Assembly (NCBI RefSeq): GCF_000002235.5
Contig: NW_022145537.1
Coordinates: forward strand, 124,001 to 188,000
Length of the DNA stretch: 64,000 nucleotides
Reading direction: 5' to 3'
From: Strongylocentrotus purpuratus
Lineage: Eukaryota; Echinodermata; Echinoidea; Camarodonta; Strongylocentrotidae
Position 1 is the first letter of the stretch; the number at the start of each line of letters is the position of its first letter. Positions 38,611 to 50,800 of the stretch are shown in pieces. A program made the translations under genes and the position numbers. Under the pieces are notes generated by a model. The model searched no databases, was not told the DNA's origin, and saw nothing but the letters and a program-made list of their open reading frames with translations.

Positions 38611-41600
38611 ATAACGCACCTTGAAGAGTTATTATAAATTGAACACATTATCACTACGATATCATTGCATTTGTTGGGGTTTCATGAGCCTATGTTTGCA
38701 TTGTGTATGGGCTATCTTTCAAGTTTTAAAGCTACATTTGAAAGTTCAGATCAAATTGATGGAGACGGTCAAGAGAATGATTGCTATATTTATCATGTAT
38801 TTGAATTTTGTGCAATTCAGTGCTGGAATTTGGATTATGAAATATCTTCGATTTTACATGTACCATGTGTGTAATCTGCTTTAAGAAGAAATCTACTGGA
38901 TGTAGGAAGTTGGTTTGTAGACGGTCCCATTTTTCTACAATAATAAGGCGATGTTTCTTTTCTTTTCTTTTTAAAACTGTTTTGAGCTCCATATGAGATT
39001 AAAAGAAAATGAAGTGTTAGAACAAATCTGTGTGATATATTATTTTGAGTCATTATGGCTGTAATATGTTCCAAGACATTTCATATATGCTTTTGAATAT
39101 ATACCGTACACAAAATAAAAATAAAACTGTTATTGAATAGTGGTTTCCTACTTTTGAGTTGAATTCCTTACAACAATGAACAAATGTGTGTCTTACATGT
39201 AGAATATTACATATGACTTGATAGTGCAGTAATTTGGAAAGTGATGTGCACCTTGTTTATCTGACATGCTTATGACAAGAGAGGGAGGGCTGCACTTTTG
39301 CTACATGTTTCATTTCACTATAATGTACATTTCATAAGTTTACATTTAAAATACCATTAAATATTGGTTGGAATGCTGAAGAGGAAGAATAAGAACAATA
39401 TTTTTTAAATCCAAGTGTTTCTGTGGAACAGGTGTTCTTGACGTACAGTCAACTTATAAAATACAAAGTATAACTGCTCAAGGAATAATGAACATTTTTG
39501 TTTGTACAAGTTGCTGCCAGGGCAGTTTTGTTTGTAACTTTCTTTGCTGTTTATTTGGAATAGTAATAGTTGCTTAGTACTAGATGTGAATTTTAACCTA
39601 GAAATGTTCAATAGGGTCATATATTACATATGTTAATACATGGATGACACTGCCTAGTCTTGCACATGAACTATTTAACTATTAAAAATATTGCCTAGGT
39701 CTCATTTTGGGGGAAAATAAAATTTACTATCACATTTTTGTATATAAGTCTTGTTTCAGTGTGTGATTATTTTGTCTTCGCCCATAGCATTTGCTGTAAG
39801 TTGTATTTGAAATGAGATAGAAGAAAGAGATATCATTGTCATCATTTTATCAAGTATTTATTGTAAGAAATGTAATAGATTTTACATCTTGAGCAAATAT
39901 CATATCCATCGATGAAAAAGCAAATAGGGGCACTGGCATAATTTCTTTTTCCTTTATTAGAGCTATTTGATTTGATGGGGGAGGGGGAGGACACATGCCT
40001 CCCATGCCCATCCATCCCCAGATTGGAATGCATACAATTTCTCAAGAGGCTGGCCAAGTCCTAATATTACATCAATCTCTAGGAAGTTGGAATTCTCTAA
40101 TTATCTAAATTGAATGTATGTCAAGGAGCATGGTACATATTTAGGTCATATGCATCAGTATAAAGGGGCAAAATACATTTAATGTTTAATTAACCGAAGC
40201 CAATAATGGTAATACTAACTACATGTATGTATTATAAGACACAGACTTTTGGAGTGTATGAAAGTATATGTCATCTCACAAAAATATGCCATTGTTAATA
40301 CTAATAGATCATTCTACAAGTACAAATATGGGACCAAAATAAGGGTATACCCTTTAGCTGGGGAAAGTTTAACAGGAAGCCCAAAGGAGAGTTCAAGCCA
40401 GTGATCTTCCGACTTAAAATATTGTTTTGTCTTCACACTTTTACATATTAATCACTCAGAGTACCATTTCATCCACTGAGAGAGTCAGGAGGGCGTCGAC
40501 TAATATCATTCAACACAGTCAACATCCTTCTGGCTCTCAACATATGATATAAGATCTATGAGGAATACAATGTGGGGCACTGTTTCATAAAAAAATTGAT
40601 ACCATATTAACAAGTTACAATAACTGTTATAAGCTACTGAAATTGTGGCATCTGTTTGGCTGAGAGTAAATTTATCATAGAAAATAAGAAATTTAGCATT
40701 TGTATTGATAACATGTTTTATGAAACCGGGGCCCAGGTGTTAAAATCACACCACACTGAGCTAAGCACAGATTCTCTGTAAACAAAGGAATCAAATAGGC
40801 AATCCAGTCCTTTCTGCACCACCATCCCTGGTCCATGTGCAATATAAAATAGGGTGAACATGAATGCATTTGAGCTGTTTAAGAATCTTTGCTATCCTCG
40901 ATATCCTGTGAATACCAGGCAGACACAGTTGCCTCTTTGATGGTTAAAACTGGAGCAAATCTGCTTACTTCCTGAACACATATTTTATTTGAAAAAAGGG
41001 TTTGTTTAAAATCCTCCATGCATTTCACCATCAAAATCTGATAGTTGAGAAACTTTGCCACTTACCAAAACTTACACAATGGAGGGTTTATTCCTCAGGG
41101 AAGTATGTTCATTAGGGAGATACTATTTAACTTTTTAAATAAGATATACATTGCATGTCTCTTTTAGTGGAGTGAGTTAAATACTGATGGAAATTCCGGA
41201 CTCTCCGGAGCAAATGAATCCATCACTAATTGGTGTAGAGATAAAGAAAAAAAACAACTAAATAATCATTGACTCATGCTCTATGATCATATTGGGTATT
41301 GTTTACATGAAAAATAAATATATTTGTAAAGAGAAAATATCCCCACTATATAAATGAAAATAGAAGAAGCTGGCTATGAAGATGATTTTTGTATTTGTTT
41401 CTGTTTCATTGAGTTTTGACATATATGCAAAAGGATAATGTCAAGGAAGATGTCGCTCAATGAATCTCTGTCTTCATGATGATGCTGTAAAAACACAAAA
41501 CATGTAAATATTTCCTTGGATGACTCTGTTGCAAATATGACAATGATGAAAATTTAGATTTGGTGCCCATATTTTACTCAGTAAACAGACAAGAGTTTGG

Positions 41601-41617
41601 GCAGCAATGGCACTCTA
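38611..41617. other. Intergenic DNA between DESI2 and CCDC97
   Basis: No gene is supported. It contains an AATAAA-rich stretch near 39108-39125 and near 39715, which could be distal poly(A) signals for DESI2, and one MITE at 40574-40734. The part next to 41617 is probably CCDC97 3' UTR on the minus strand. Confidence 0.4.
40574..40734. mobile_element. MITE, short copy of the GTTTCATAAAA family
   Basis: GGGGCACTGTTTCATAAAA at the left and TTTTATGAAACCGGGGCCC at the right are inverted. The interior has TTACAATAACTGTTAT and TGGCATCTGTTTGGCTGAGA, diverged from the copy at 20728-21007. Confidence 0.65.
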
Positions 41618-43644
41618 TCATTCCATAGGCTTTTCATTTGGCGTCCACTTTTCATAATCGTCCAATTCCTCATTGTCTGTTCTTGATGGTAACACATCAC
41701 TGCCATCTTCTTTGTTTCCTCGTTCTTTTATTCTATACACCTCATCCACTTCAGCTGCACCCTCATCATCATCAAAGTACTTCTCTTCCTCATCCCATCC
41801 ACGAATCGCCAGTGAGTCGTACTCCGTGTTGTTGTCAACCGCTCCGTAGTCAAAGTCTTGATCGCCTCCACTGAGGAACCTCTCCCTCATTATGTTTTGG
41901 AACTCTTCTCGCAGGAGGTGCTTCTCTGCTTCCGTGGCAGGGGTTGGTTGGCGCCGAGTCATGGGTGCCACATCTTCATCCATCATTTCATCTTCCTCCT
42001 CCTCCTCCTCTTCCTCATCATTGGCATCTCTCCCGACATTGTTTTGTAGGGGATGATCCATGCCCTTGGAATGACCTGAAAACAACAACCAAATAAAAGT
42101 GTGTTTGAGAATGTTTAGATCCTGTATACAAAGCTCTAAATTAGATTGTCTTTCAAATGCCGTTGGAATTTAGCCTTGTCATGTTTTTGGCCTGCAAATG
42201 GGACATAGTACCTTTAAATGATCATGACAATCAAATAACAAAATTAAAAAACAACAACAACTACTATCACTTATTGCATTTATTAGGGACACAAAATTCT
42301 GCAAAGCTGTGAAGAAAGATATATGAAGTATGCTTCTTAAAGGCAATGTGATACTATGTAAATCTTGTTTGCCATCTCAACTTGATCATGATGGGTGTGA
42401 TATGATTAATGCACTTGTTATTTTCCCACACAAATATACAATTAATATAACTCCACGCTTACTCCAGTCAAAATTATTGACCAGATTTGATGAAGACAAA
42501 GACATTACACTGGACAATAAATTATTCTTTATTCTTATTACTGAGAAATCAATCATCACCTGTTCCTTTAAAGGTAAAGACCAGTTATGGTCATGCGATT
42601 GCATTGTGAAAGAAACGTTGTGGAATCAATCAGAAAAGGTTGATCATCTAGCATCTAGCATCTGCAAGGTTCTGGAATCATCAAAATGATAAGAAATTTG
42701 GCCCATTCTTCGTAAAGTTACAAGCACTATACACAGAAAGATGTATATGGGACTATCCTATATCTCTCATAGTCCATGAGAGAAACAAATTTACCAAATA
42801 TATGAATTAGTAGGCGGTTTCCTGGCAAATTTTTTATCATCCTGTATCAGTCAAAACATATTCTTTCACATGATTGGTAATGAGAGCTTCCATTTCATTT
42901 TTTGAAATTGGGGCATTTCCAATACTGGTCTTTACCTTTAACATCTGCCTTCTTCTCCTCCTTCTCGTCCTTGTCTTCGTCCTCTTCTTCTTCTTCTTCT
43001 TCTTCTTCTTCTTCTTCTTCTTTTGCCCCTTCCTCTTGATCCTGTTGTCTCTTGTAAAACTTTTTTATTTCCTGATCCTGCAGGAATGACATGAGGATCG
43101 TTGAAAACTTCAAGTCTGTCTGGTCAATTTTAGTCCTAGTCTCCAAACGCTCTTCATCCGTCAGATACTGTCCAATAAGCTGTTCGTACATGAGAGGATC
43201 TCTGGCTCTCATCTCGTCATCACTTAAATAACTCCCCTCCTTCTCCAATTTCTTGAGCGCTTCATAACGTCGGTTCTTCACGACCACAGACATTTTTCCA
43301 GCACCGAGTCTCCTCTTAGCTTCCTTGAGGTAAAACGATACCTCATACACATCAGAGACAGGGTTGAAACAAATGAGGTCGTCTTCACATAGGTATGGGT
43401 GGAAATTTTCAATGAATACTGCAGGAGAATGGTGAAACTGTTCAGAGAGGATTTTGATTCTTTCCCTTGTTGATAGTTCCACATCATCTCGTTGCTGGTT
43501 CTTGATGCGGGCATTGCTTAGTGCAATGTTCTCAAACATTCGAAGTTGGGCATTCAGCAGTTCATCATCATTTGGGTGGTCTGAGGTGTCTGGTTTAGGA
43601 GCTGTTATTGCTTCCATACTTTCTGGAACTTGGTTACTTTCCAT
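41618..43644 (-). CDS. CCDC97: CCDC97 homologue
   Basis: Two coding exons: 43644-42936 and 42075-41618. The donor splits a Gly codon (G|GT) and the frame continues exactly, giving 388 residues. The conserved core runs from TRERIKILSEQFHHSPAVF through NRRYEALKKLEKEGSYLSDD, EMRARDPLMYEQLIGQYLT and an acidic Glu run to LREEFQNIMRERFLSGGDQD, then FDYGAVDNNTEYD and DEEEKYFDDDEG. This order is that of vertebrate CCDC97, a little-studied nuclear protein reported to associate with splicing factor SF3B. The frame stays open upstream of Met43644 to an acceptor-like CTACATCAAAG near 43668, so an additional 5' exon may exist; the N-terminus is poorly conserved in the family. The Glu run is coded by a (CTT)n microsatellite. 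The donor lies in the end of a MITE (42572-42937). Confidence 0.9.
42572..42937. mobile_element. TTAA-flanked MITE in the CCDC97 intron, AGGTAAAGACCAGT termini
   Basis: Left AGGTAAAGACCAGTTATGG pairs with right CCAATACTGGTCTTTACCT, and TTAA flanks both ends (42568-42571 and 42938-42941). On the minus strand the right end reads TTAAAGGTAAAG, and the GT used as the CCDC97 exon donor is bases 3-4 of the element. The last two exon bases (AG) therefore also come from the element. Confidence 0.75.
42958..43023. repeat. (CTT)n microsatellite inside the CCDC97 coding exon
   Basis: CTTCTTCTT repeats on the plus strand encode the Glu/Asp-rich run of CCDC97 on the minus strand. Length variation here would change the Glu count but not the frame. 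Confidence 0.9.
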
Positions 43645-43902
43645 ACTGGAGACTGCATTTACCGGTATGTTTCCCTTTGATGTAGAAAATGACACAAAAC
43701 ATTTATTATAACATAAGTAATACAATAAATTAAAATGAAGATCTTTATCGTAATTACATACCATGAGTCATGAGCAGTAACAGTACCTATGCACAAATAG
43801 GTGTGGATGAGTACTAATATTTACGTATCAATCAAAAGTACACTCGTACTAGGGATTGAAAGTCTGCACTGTACAGTCTGTACATGGAGGCTTTAGTGTT
43901 AA

Positions 43903-44865
43903 AGGTAATACAAAGTTTTGGGAAATATTGAAAATTGGCTGGATAGTGATTCTTCACAGTTTTGATATATTTGGATGTATTATAAGCACTAGACCGAATT
44001 TTCCGTCTCTTTCGTTCGTTAGCCTCTTATTGGGGTAGGGTCGGCCGGCTCTCTCTTTAGAGACGGAAACCGTCTATACACATTCCCTTGATAACGCCAC
44101 GGCCATTTCAGGTCGTAGCATTTTGCCCCCAAAATCCCCCAAAATGTCATTTTACCTCGTGCATTTTATATTGTAAATTAGGCCTAGGCTATAATAAATC
44201 AGTTCCACTTACCAACTTGACTGAAATAATCAGTTTAATAGTCCCTTTTTAGGAATTTATGGGTCAAAATCGAAATCCATGTTGAAAAAGATTTTCAAAA
44301 TGGATTTCGATTTTGACCCATAATTTCCTAAAAAGGGACTATTAAACTGATTATTTCAGTCAAGTTGGTAAGTGGAACTGATTTATTATAGCCTAGGCCT
44401 AATTTACAATATAAAATGCACGAGGTAAAATTACATTTTGGGGGATTTTGGGGGCAAAACGCTACGACCTGAAATGGCCGTGGCGTTATCAAGGGAATGT
44501 GTATAGACGGTTTCCGTCTCTAAAGAGAGAGCCGGCCGACCCTACCCCAATAAGAGGCTAACGAACGAAAGAGACGGAAAATTCGGTCTATATAAGCACT
44601 AGAAAATTTAGCCCCTAAAATAATTCTGCTTTCGAGAAAAATGGTATATAAAAATTTCAAATAGCGCCTACGGCCATACAATGGTAGCTGCAACCATGAC
44701 AATTTCAGAATATGTAGTTGTGATACATACTTTTCAGAAGGGAATAGCCAATCGGTCTATTTTAGTCAAGAAACATTGTTTTATAGCTTAATTAATATCT
44801 TGACCTTAAGAGGGAGCTATACAACATAAAGAGTTTATTATTCACAATTTCATAACTTTAGACTC
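43903..44865. mobile_element. TTAA-type MITE, second copy, split by a palindrome insertion
   Basis: It begins TTAA then AGGTAATACAAAGTTTTGG. It is homologous in reverse orientation to 9169-9661, sharing GGATAGTGAT, TTTCGAGAAAAAT, AGGGAGCTATACAACATAAA and ATTTCATAACTTTAGACTC. The 601-bp palindrome at 43990-44590 interrupts it. The far end is lost after about 44865. It lies upstream of the CCDC97 start codon. Confidence 0.75.
43990..44590. mobile_element. Near-perfect 601-bp fold-back element with 9-bp target duplication
   Basis: The element starts TAGACCGAATTTTCCGTCTC and ends with its exact reverse complement. The two arms of about 290 bp appear to differ at only a few positions, around a spacer of fewer than 25 bases near 44290. 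TATAAGCAC flanks both sides (43981-43989 and 44591-44599). No coding capacity. The 9-bp duplication with very long inverted repeats suggests a Mutator-type or Foldback non-autonomous element. High arm identity and intact target duplication suggest a recent insertion. Confidence 0.85.
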
Positions 44866-45500
44866 AATTTCATAACGAGGATCGGAGACATTATGGTAAA
44901 TAACTTCACACAGGCGCGAGCCCGCCCGTAACCCACCATCGGTATATAGTCTACTTGTAATGTGCAGCAGTTTGCTGTGAAACCTGTGAAAAAGTAAATA
45001 GACCTATTCAACGTTTATCCGAAAAATACTCCAAAAATAACAAGAAAATTGACACGAAACAGGTAATAAACATAACGACTTTTAACTCATGATCTTTATT
45101 TGGACATTTAATGAATATTTACTTCATTTTGGTATGTTTCAGTAGGGTATCTCCACGCCAGAGTTACGGGTCAAATTTGGATAGGTTTCTGAACAAGCGC
45201 CGAATTCGAATTCGTGCATCATAAACAAGCGTAAGCGATGCCCAAATAGGTGGACACAATTATGAGTACGTGGGACAGCACAAAAGGTTAGTACTTAAAA
45301 TGCATACAAATAACACATTCAAATGGACATAAACTATGACATTCTTCCTATATTTTTAATACCACTAACCTCATCTCTCATTTAAAAGACATTAGATCAC
45401 AGATACACGGGCGCAGAGATTTACTTCGCCGTCGGAAACGAGTCGTTGTCGATGAGACCTCTTGAAAAGGTGGATGATGTCTAAGATGATGTACTTTTAC
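44866..45500. other. Flank upstream of CCDC97, no gene seen
   Basis: The first CCDC97 exon and promoter would be expected in or near this region on the minus strand, but no exon can be defined from sequence alone. Confidence 0.3.
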
Positions 45501-45540
45501 GTTTGAACGGATATGCCTAAGCCTACGTACCATACCACCA

Positions 45541-45652
45541 GGGGCGGCGGCGGCGGTGGGGAGGGGAAGGGGAGGGGGAGGGGGGAGGGGGGGAGGGGGA
45601 GGGGGGGGGGAGGGGGGAGGGGGAGGGGGGGGGGGGGAGGGGGGAGGGGAAA
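45541..45652. repeat. G-rich tract, potential G-quadruplex DNA
   Basis: About 110 bases made almost only of G runs of 3-10 bases separated by single A bases, preceded by (GGC)n. The spacing would allow many G-quadruplexes. It lies about 1.9 kb upstream of the CCDC97 start codon. Confidence 0.85.
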
Positions 45653-45825
45653 CCAACAAATAAGGACCCTTTCTGGAGGGAAAAGGGCATCTTGAAAGGG
45701 ATACCTCAGGCTCAAGCGAAAATAAGCAATTTTTTAGACATTGCATTGTGATTATATTATCATGGATGATTTAATTCAATTATGTTTGTATCGGGCATCA
45801 TACTTTGCAGTTGGGTGTGATATGG

Positions 45826-45941
45826 CAGGCGCGGATCCAGGATTTTCCAATAGGGGGGGGGGGGGGGGGGGCCCGGAAATTTGAACATTGCGCAGACCGT
45901 TTTTTCAACTCGACGTACCAATATAGTAGAGGCTACTATGA
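45826..45941. repeat. CAGGCGCGGATCCAGG terminus with poly-G
   Basis: CAGGCGCGGATCCAGGATTT followed by about 20 G bases and CCCGGAAATTTGAA resembles the element end at 57736 (CAGGCGCGGATCCAGGATTT, poly-G, CCCAAATTTGAA). It appears to be the left end of a CAGGCGCG element into which the 45942-53777 transposon inserted. A possible matching right end, GGCTACGCGCCTG, is at 55221-55233. Confidence 0.55.
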
Positions 45942-46410
45942 AATCCCGTGAGATAATCGTGCCAAAATTGATTTTTTTTGGCTAACTTTGTCAATTTGGG
46001 GGTGCTGAATCCAAAAAACTTTGGTACCATTTTTTTCGACCACGTCTTAGGCGGCCATTTTGAATTTCAAAATGGCCACCATAAAAAATGCATTTTTTAC
46101 CATTATTTCATATTATAGACATTGGAGAAGGTGCAAATGTGGGATAAAATGTATGCTTATGATGTCTGATATATCAATACACATTTTTATAAAATTTTGC
46201 TTTATTTCGATTGGCCGCCATCTTGAAATTCAAAATGGCCGCCATTGCTAATCCTATTTTATCTCATGTCTCAAGTTATAAGCACCTGGAAAGGTTTGTA
46301 CCGTAACAGTATCATAATATTGATGGTATGTGTGTTTTCAAACAAAACACAAGCTCCCAGTAACTGACCATTCGAATTGGCCACCATTTTGAAATTCAAA
46401 ATGGCCGCCA
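45942..46410 (+). repeat. Left terminal inverted repeat, three internal palindromes
   Basis: It pairs with 53304-53777. Palindromic sites of the form GGCGGCCATTTTGAA plus its mirror occur at 46050-46080, 46213-46243 and 46379-46409, spaced about 165 bp apart. These are the obvious candidates for binding sites of the element-encoded protein (inference). Confidence 0.8.
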
Positions 46411-47811
46411 TGGAATAACATTTGCTATATTAATTCATTTGAAAGTACCTTAGAATCATCCATTTTGAGAGATCATCTGTATTTAAAGCTTGCAGGACCT
46501 GGTACTTAGAATACCGGCTGTCATCTTGATCATCGTATATATGCCTAAACGCATCACCCCCCCCCCCCCTTCTTCCACCCGGGGGGGGGGGGCTTAATTA
46601 TAACATATAACAGTTACTGAATGTGGTGTTAAAGAAAAACTAGAAAAATAAATGCCTTGGACTGGACGTATTAAAACTTCAGTGTGCAAATACAGGCCTG
46701 TTATTCCAGAGATAAGACATGATGAGACACGCATCACATCAGAATGCAGTATCACGTGTCTATGCAGATTGCCAGCATACATCTTTGATATGACATGTGC
46801 TCCCCATGTGCTCTCACCCACGTGGATGTATGTGTATAGATACACTATGTAAGTCTGTGTCCCATACAGATTACACACAACTGACGGATTGTTTTACTGT
46901 CCCACTAAACCTATTTACTTGTGTAAAGACTCAAGACCTCTACAATGTTCTTCTATGCATTCTGATTTTGTCAGAGCAGCTGTCACCATACCACATGATT
47001 TGAGAGGTAGGCCTTTTAAACTATTAAATTTGCCTACAATGTACATTTACCTTTGTTGATAAACAGATGTCAGTTGCTGTTGTTTTATAAGAATGTTTAA
47101 ATAGACATTTGAATATGTGTAATGTGAAGTATTCTCTTTGCTCAAAGTCAATGATGTTACCATCTCGCACATACGTACTGTACAGTAGCTATTTGTATCT
47201 GTGTTATTTCCTATGAGTGCTGGGTGTTGAACAGTTTATCAAAGTTATTATAATTAACCCAAAATGATCGGAATAGGCTCCAAGGGAAGCAAATTTATCA
47301 ATGATGTATTTGTGATCCCTACAATAACAGTGTTTATCATAATGGAATCTAGGGGGAAATTTTTATGCCAACATGGACATCTTAATTCACTACAAACTAG
47401 TAACAGATTAGTGAATCTGTAAACAATTGATGCATAATCTTTGCTGTTTTTCCCCTTCACTCCCTTCAGGGTCTGATTCAGATCTTAAATGATGAAAGAG
47501 TGGATATGAGGAAACAAAACTGTCACATGTGTGTCAATTTCCAGGTTAGCCAAGAGAGAACATAAATGATTCATTATTTTTTTATCTTTTCAATACAAAA
47601 GTGAGTGATGCATTAATGAATGAATCAAAAATATATTGAAATCTTACTGAAATAAGATTTTGTGAATAAACGTCAACAATACATTACAAACGATTTACAC
47701 TCCACCTTTATGCTGTCATTGTTATGACTTCATTAATTTGCTCGAAATGAAAGAAAATCTAAAGCTCATTCAGTCATCCGGTCTCTTTCCAGGACTGAAC
47801 GAGCAGACAAG

Positions 47812-50800
47812 ATGGAGACCTCCGGCCGAAGTTCAAATAAGTGTATCGTATGTTTGCAAGCTGATGAATCAACGCAAATGAACTTGACACCATCCAAATC
47901 ATCCCTAGAAAAACTCAAAGACTTTGCAAAAAAACGCTCTTCTTTGGGGGAAACTACGATTTCTCCTGTTTGGGAAAGGATAGTAAGTCTTACAGATGAA
48001 CAATATTTTCAGTCTGTTTTTCATTGGGCATGCTACAAACAGATTGTAAATAATGCGAAGTTGAAAAGGGCAGAGAAAAGGGTTCTTGATGCATCATCAT
48101 CATCATCAAAGACAGCAGTCCAACCAAAGAAAGGACGGCCTTCAAGATCGGTTTCACCGTCATGCAGCAAAGGAGATGTACCAGGGCGACTAAGAAGATC
48201 AAGCTCTGCACCGAATGCCAAAAATTGTGTGTTTCAATGCAAAAATGCACATAGTGGTGAACTACATAGAGTAGAAACAGAGTCTATGGGGAGAAGATTA
48301 ATGTTCATCAAATCAAACACAAAAGATGAAAAATTACGTGTGGCGTTAGCTCATGTTAATGAGCCTACAGATTGTTCTGCATTTGACTTGATGTATCACA
48401 GAAATTGTCTAAGGGATCATGAGCGAAAGGTACAGGGCTACTCCAACTCAGAGATGAGGTCCAAATTAAACATTGGCAAACATATTGCTGATATTGACAT
48501 ATTGAATGCTGTGAAATGTTCTTTGAATGAAGGGTTTACTGTGACGATGAATGAAGTTAATGAGTTGTACGTTTCATTCCTTGCTGACAATGACATCGAC
48601 CCCGGACCTTATCACCACAAAAAACACCTGAAAGCAATAATATCAGAAAACATTGAAGGAGTAAATTTCATAAAATCACATCGTGCCAATGAAAGTGAAC
48701 TTCTCGTAGGTGAAAAGCTGCTTGGAAAAACTGTTTCTGAACTTCATGAGCAACAAACAGAAGAAGCTGATGTTGAATGTCTTCAGGAAGCAGCTACGAT
48801 ACTAAGAAAGGCACTTGCATCTTCATCTGCTAAATGGAAATTTACAGGTATCCAGTCGATGTCAGAATTTCAGCATCCTCCTCTACTGACCAGTTTCCTT
48901 CGTTGGGTTCTCTTTGGCACAAAATGCGTAGGCATTAAGGGAAGACGTAGCCAATCATCAAGAAAAGCAGTCAATCTTATGGCGCAGCAAATGTTGCTTA
49001 ACTTCAAGACTGACCGTCAAGCAGCATATTCACCAGAATCAGATGCCGAATTCAGAAGGAGGCATGAAACGCCGTTATCAGTAGGATTGGCACTCACAAT
49101 ACACAAGAAGACAAGAAGTAAAGATCTAGTTGATCTTTTATCCCATTTGAACATTGGATGCTCGTATGATAAGGTGCTGCAAATTGAAAAGCGGATTGCC
49201 AGTGGAGTTGCAGAAAGGATGGAGACATCTGGTGGGTTTTGTTTGCCACCTTTCATTGAGAAAGGAAAGTCTCTATTTTTCGCAGCGGACAATATTGACT
49301 TCCTTGAAAACACTGCCGACGGTCAGAACACTCTCCATGGTACCATTCTGGTAATCAATCAGAACCAGGGTGGGGATAGTGACTCAACCACAGGTCTCCC
49401 GGTCAGTGAACCACTCCGGATTCCAGACGATGTCAAACCCATTGATGTAGACATCAAACTACAGCATCCACCATCTCTTGAAGTCAAAACAATCACTGCC
49501 AGTTCATTTGAGTTTGGCTCCTTTCAGCATGCCATCAGCGAAAATGAGATGTATGACAAGGCGTGGTTCATGGCATCCTTTTCTACAAGGTCAAATACAA
49601 CTTCAAGTGCAACACACCCTGTAGCTGCAAATGAATCTCTACACATTGATATTTCTCAACTGACTGAGCCTCTTGATAGTCAATCACCGCTTACAGAACA
49701 ATCAAGTGATGATGAGACTAGCCTCCACGTCCATTCTGATCAGAACAGTGATACACAACCTGAGGGCGAGCAATCTTTGGAGTCGGTTACTTCAGGTGCA
49801 ACTTTTGAACATTACCTTGTTTCGGATATTGAACAGCCTATGGCAATGACAACTTCTAGTCTAGACAATTCAGGTGGGAATTCCAGAGTCCATGGAATTG
49901 AACAAAGTGAAGGAAGCACTAAAACTTCTGAAGGACCTGGTGTACACTCATCAGCCAAAGCACTGAAGAAGACAGTAGTGCCAACCTGGGCAGCCACCAA
50001 TTCCTTACTCGTTCAGGCACAGCAGAAAGGAAATCAATCCTTGACAAAGAGTGCGATTGTTGCTCCTCTGTTACGCCGACCTCCCACTGACTATTCATCT
50101 CTCTTTACAATCTTAAGTCTTGCTCAAGGGATATCAGCTGCTGTGGTTGGTCCTCATAAGAAAACAGTCATCACCCTTGATCTTGATTTGTATGAGAGAG
50201 CAACCAAACTTCAATCTTCCACAGGGAACAAGAACTGGATTCTTCGAATTGGTGAACTCCATGCCTGCTTCGCATCACTGCATGCAATTGCAAAATATCT
50301 CGAGGACAGTGGCCTGGAATCTATTAGCATTGAAGCAGGCCTCTTTTCCCCTTCAACGATCCGCCAAATATTCACTGGAAAGTGGTTCAAACGTGGTATT
50401 GAATTCCACATGACCAACATCATGGCGTGCTATGATCTCCTGTTTGAAGCATCAGTACATCATGAGCACTTGGACAGCATGATTAAGAAATGCGAAGAGC
50501 TTCGTAAGAAGTTACACGAGAGAGATAGTGACATTAAACAGGTTTTTGAGGAGGTAACTTCGATGATTAAAGAGCATTATCAAACCACAATCATCCAAGA
50601 GAATGACGAGATGGCAACATTCTTACTCAACTACATGAAGCAAGTTGAGAGTTTACTGCATGTGATTCGAGCTAGCAGACAGGGGAACTGGGAGCTGCAT
50701 CTCGCTTCCATGGAAGAGCAGGTCAAGTACTACTTTGCACATGACTTATACAAGTATGCTAGGCTCGTGCCAATCTACCTTCTTCAAATGCATTCGCTGA

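Noticed and set aside
40879..41061. Minus-strand 60-codon frame near CCDC97 (MAKFLNYQILMVKCMEDFKQ...)
   Set aside because: It looks protein-like, but I could not tie it to a family or to splice sites; probably CCDC97 3' flank.
42330..42689. Plus-strand open frame of about 119 codons in the CCDC97 intron
   Set aside because: It overlaps the TTAA-flanked MITE, and its product has no recognisable feature.
45378..45746. Proline-rich minus-strand frame across the G-rich tract
   Set aside because: Poly-Pro arises from poly-G repeats in any frame; no conserved sequence flanks it that would mark a CCDC97 exon.
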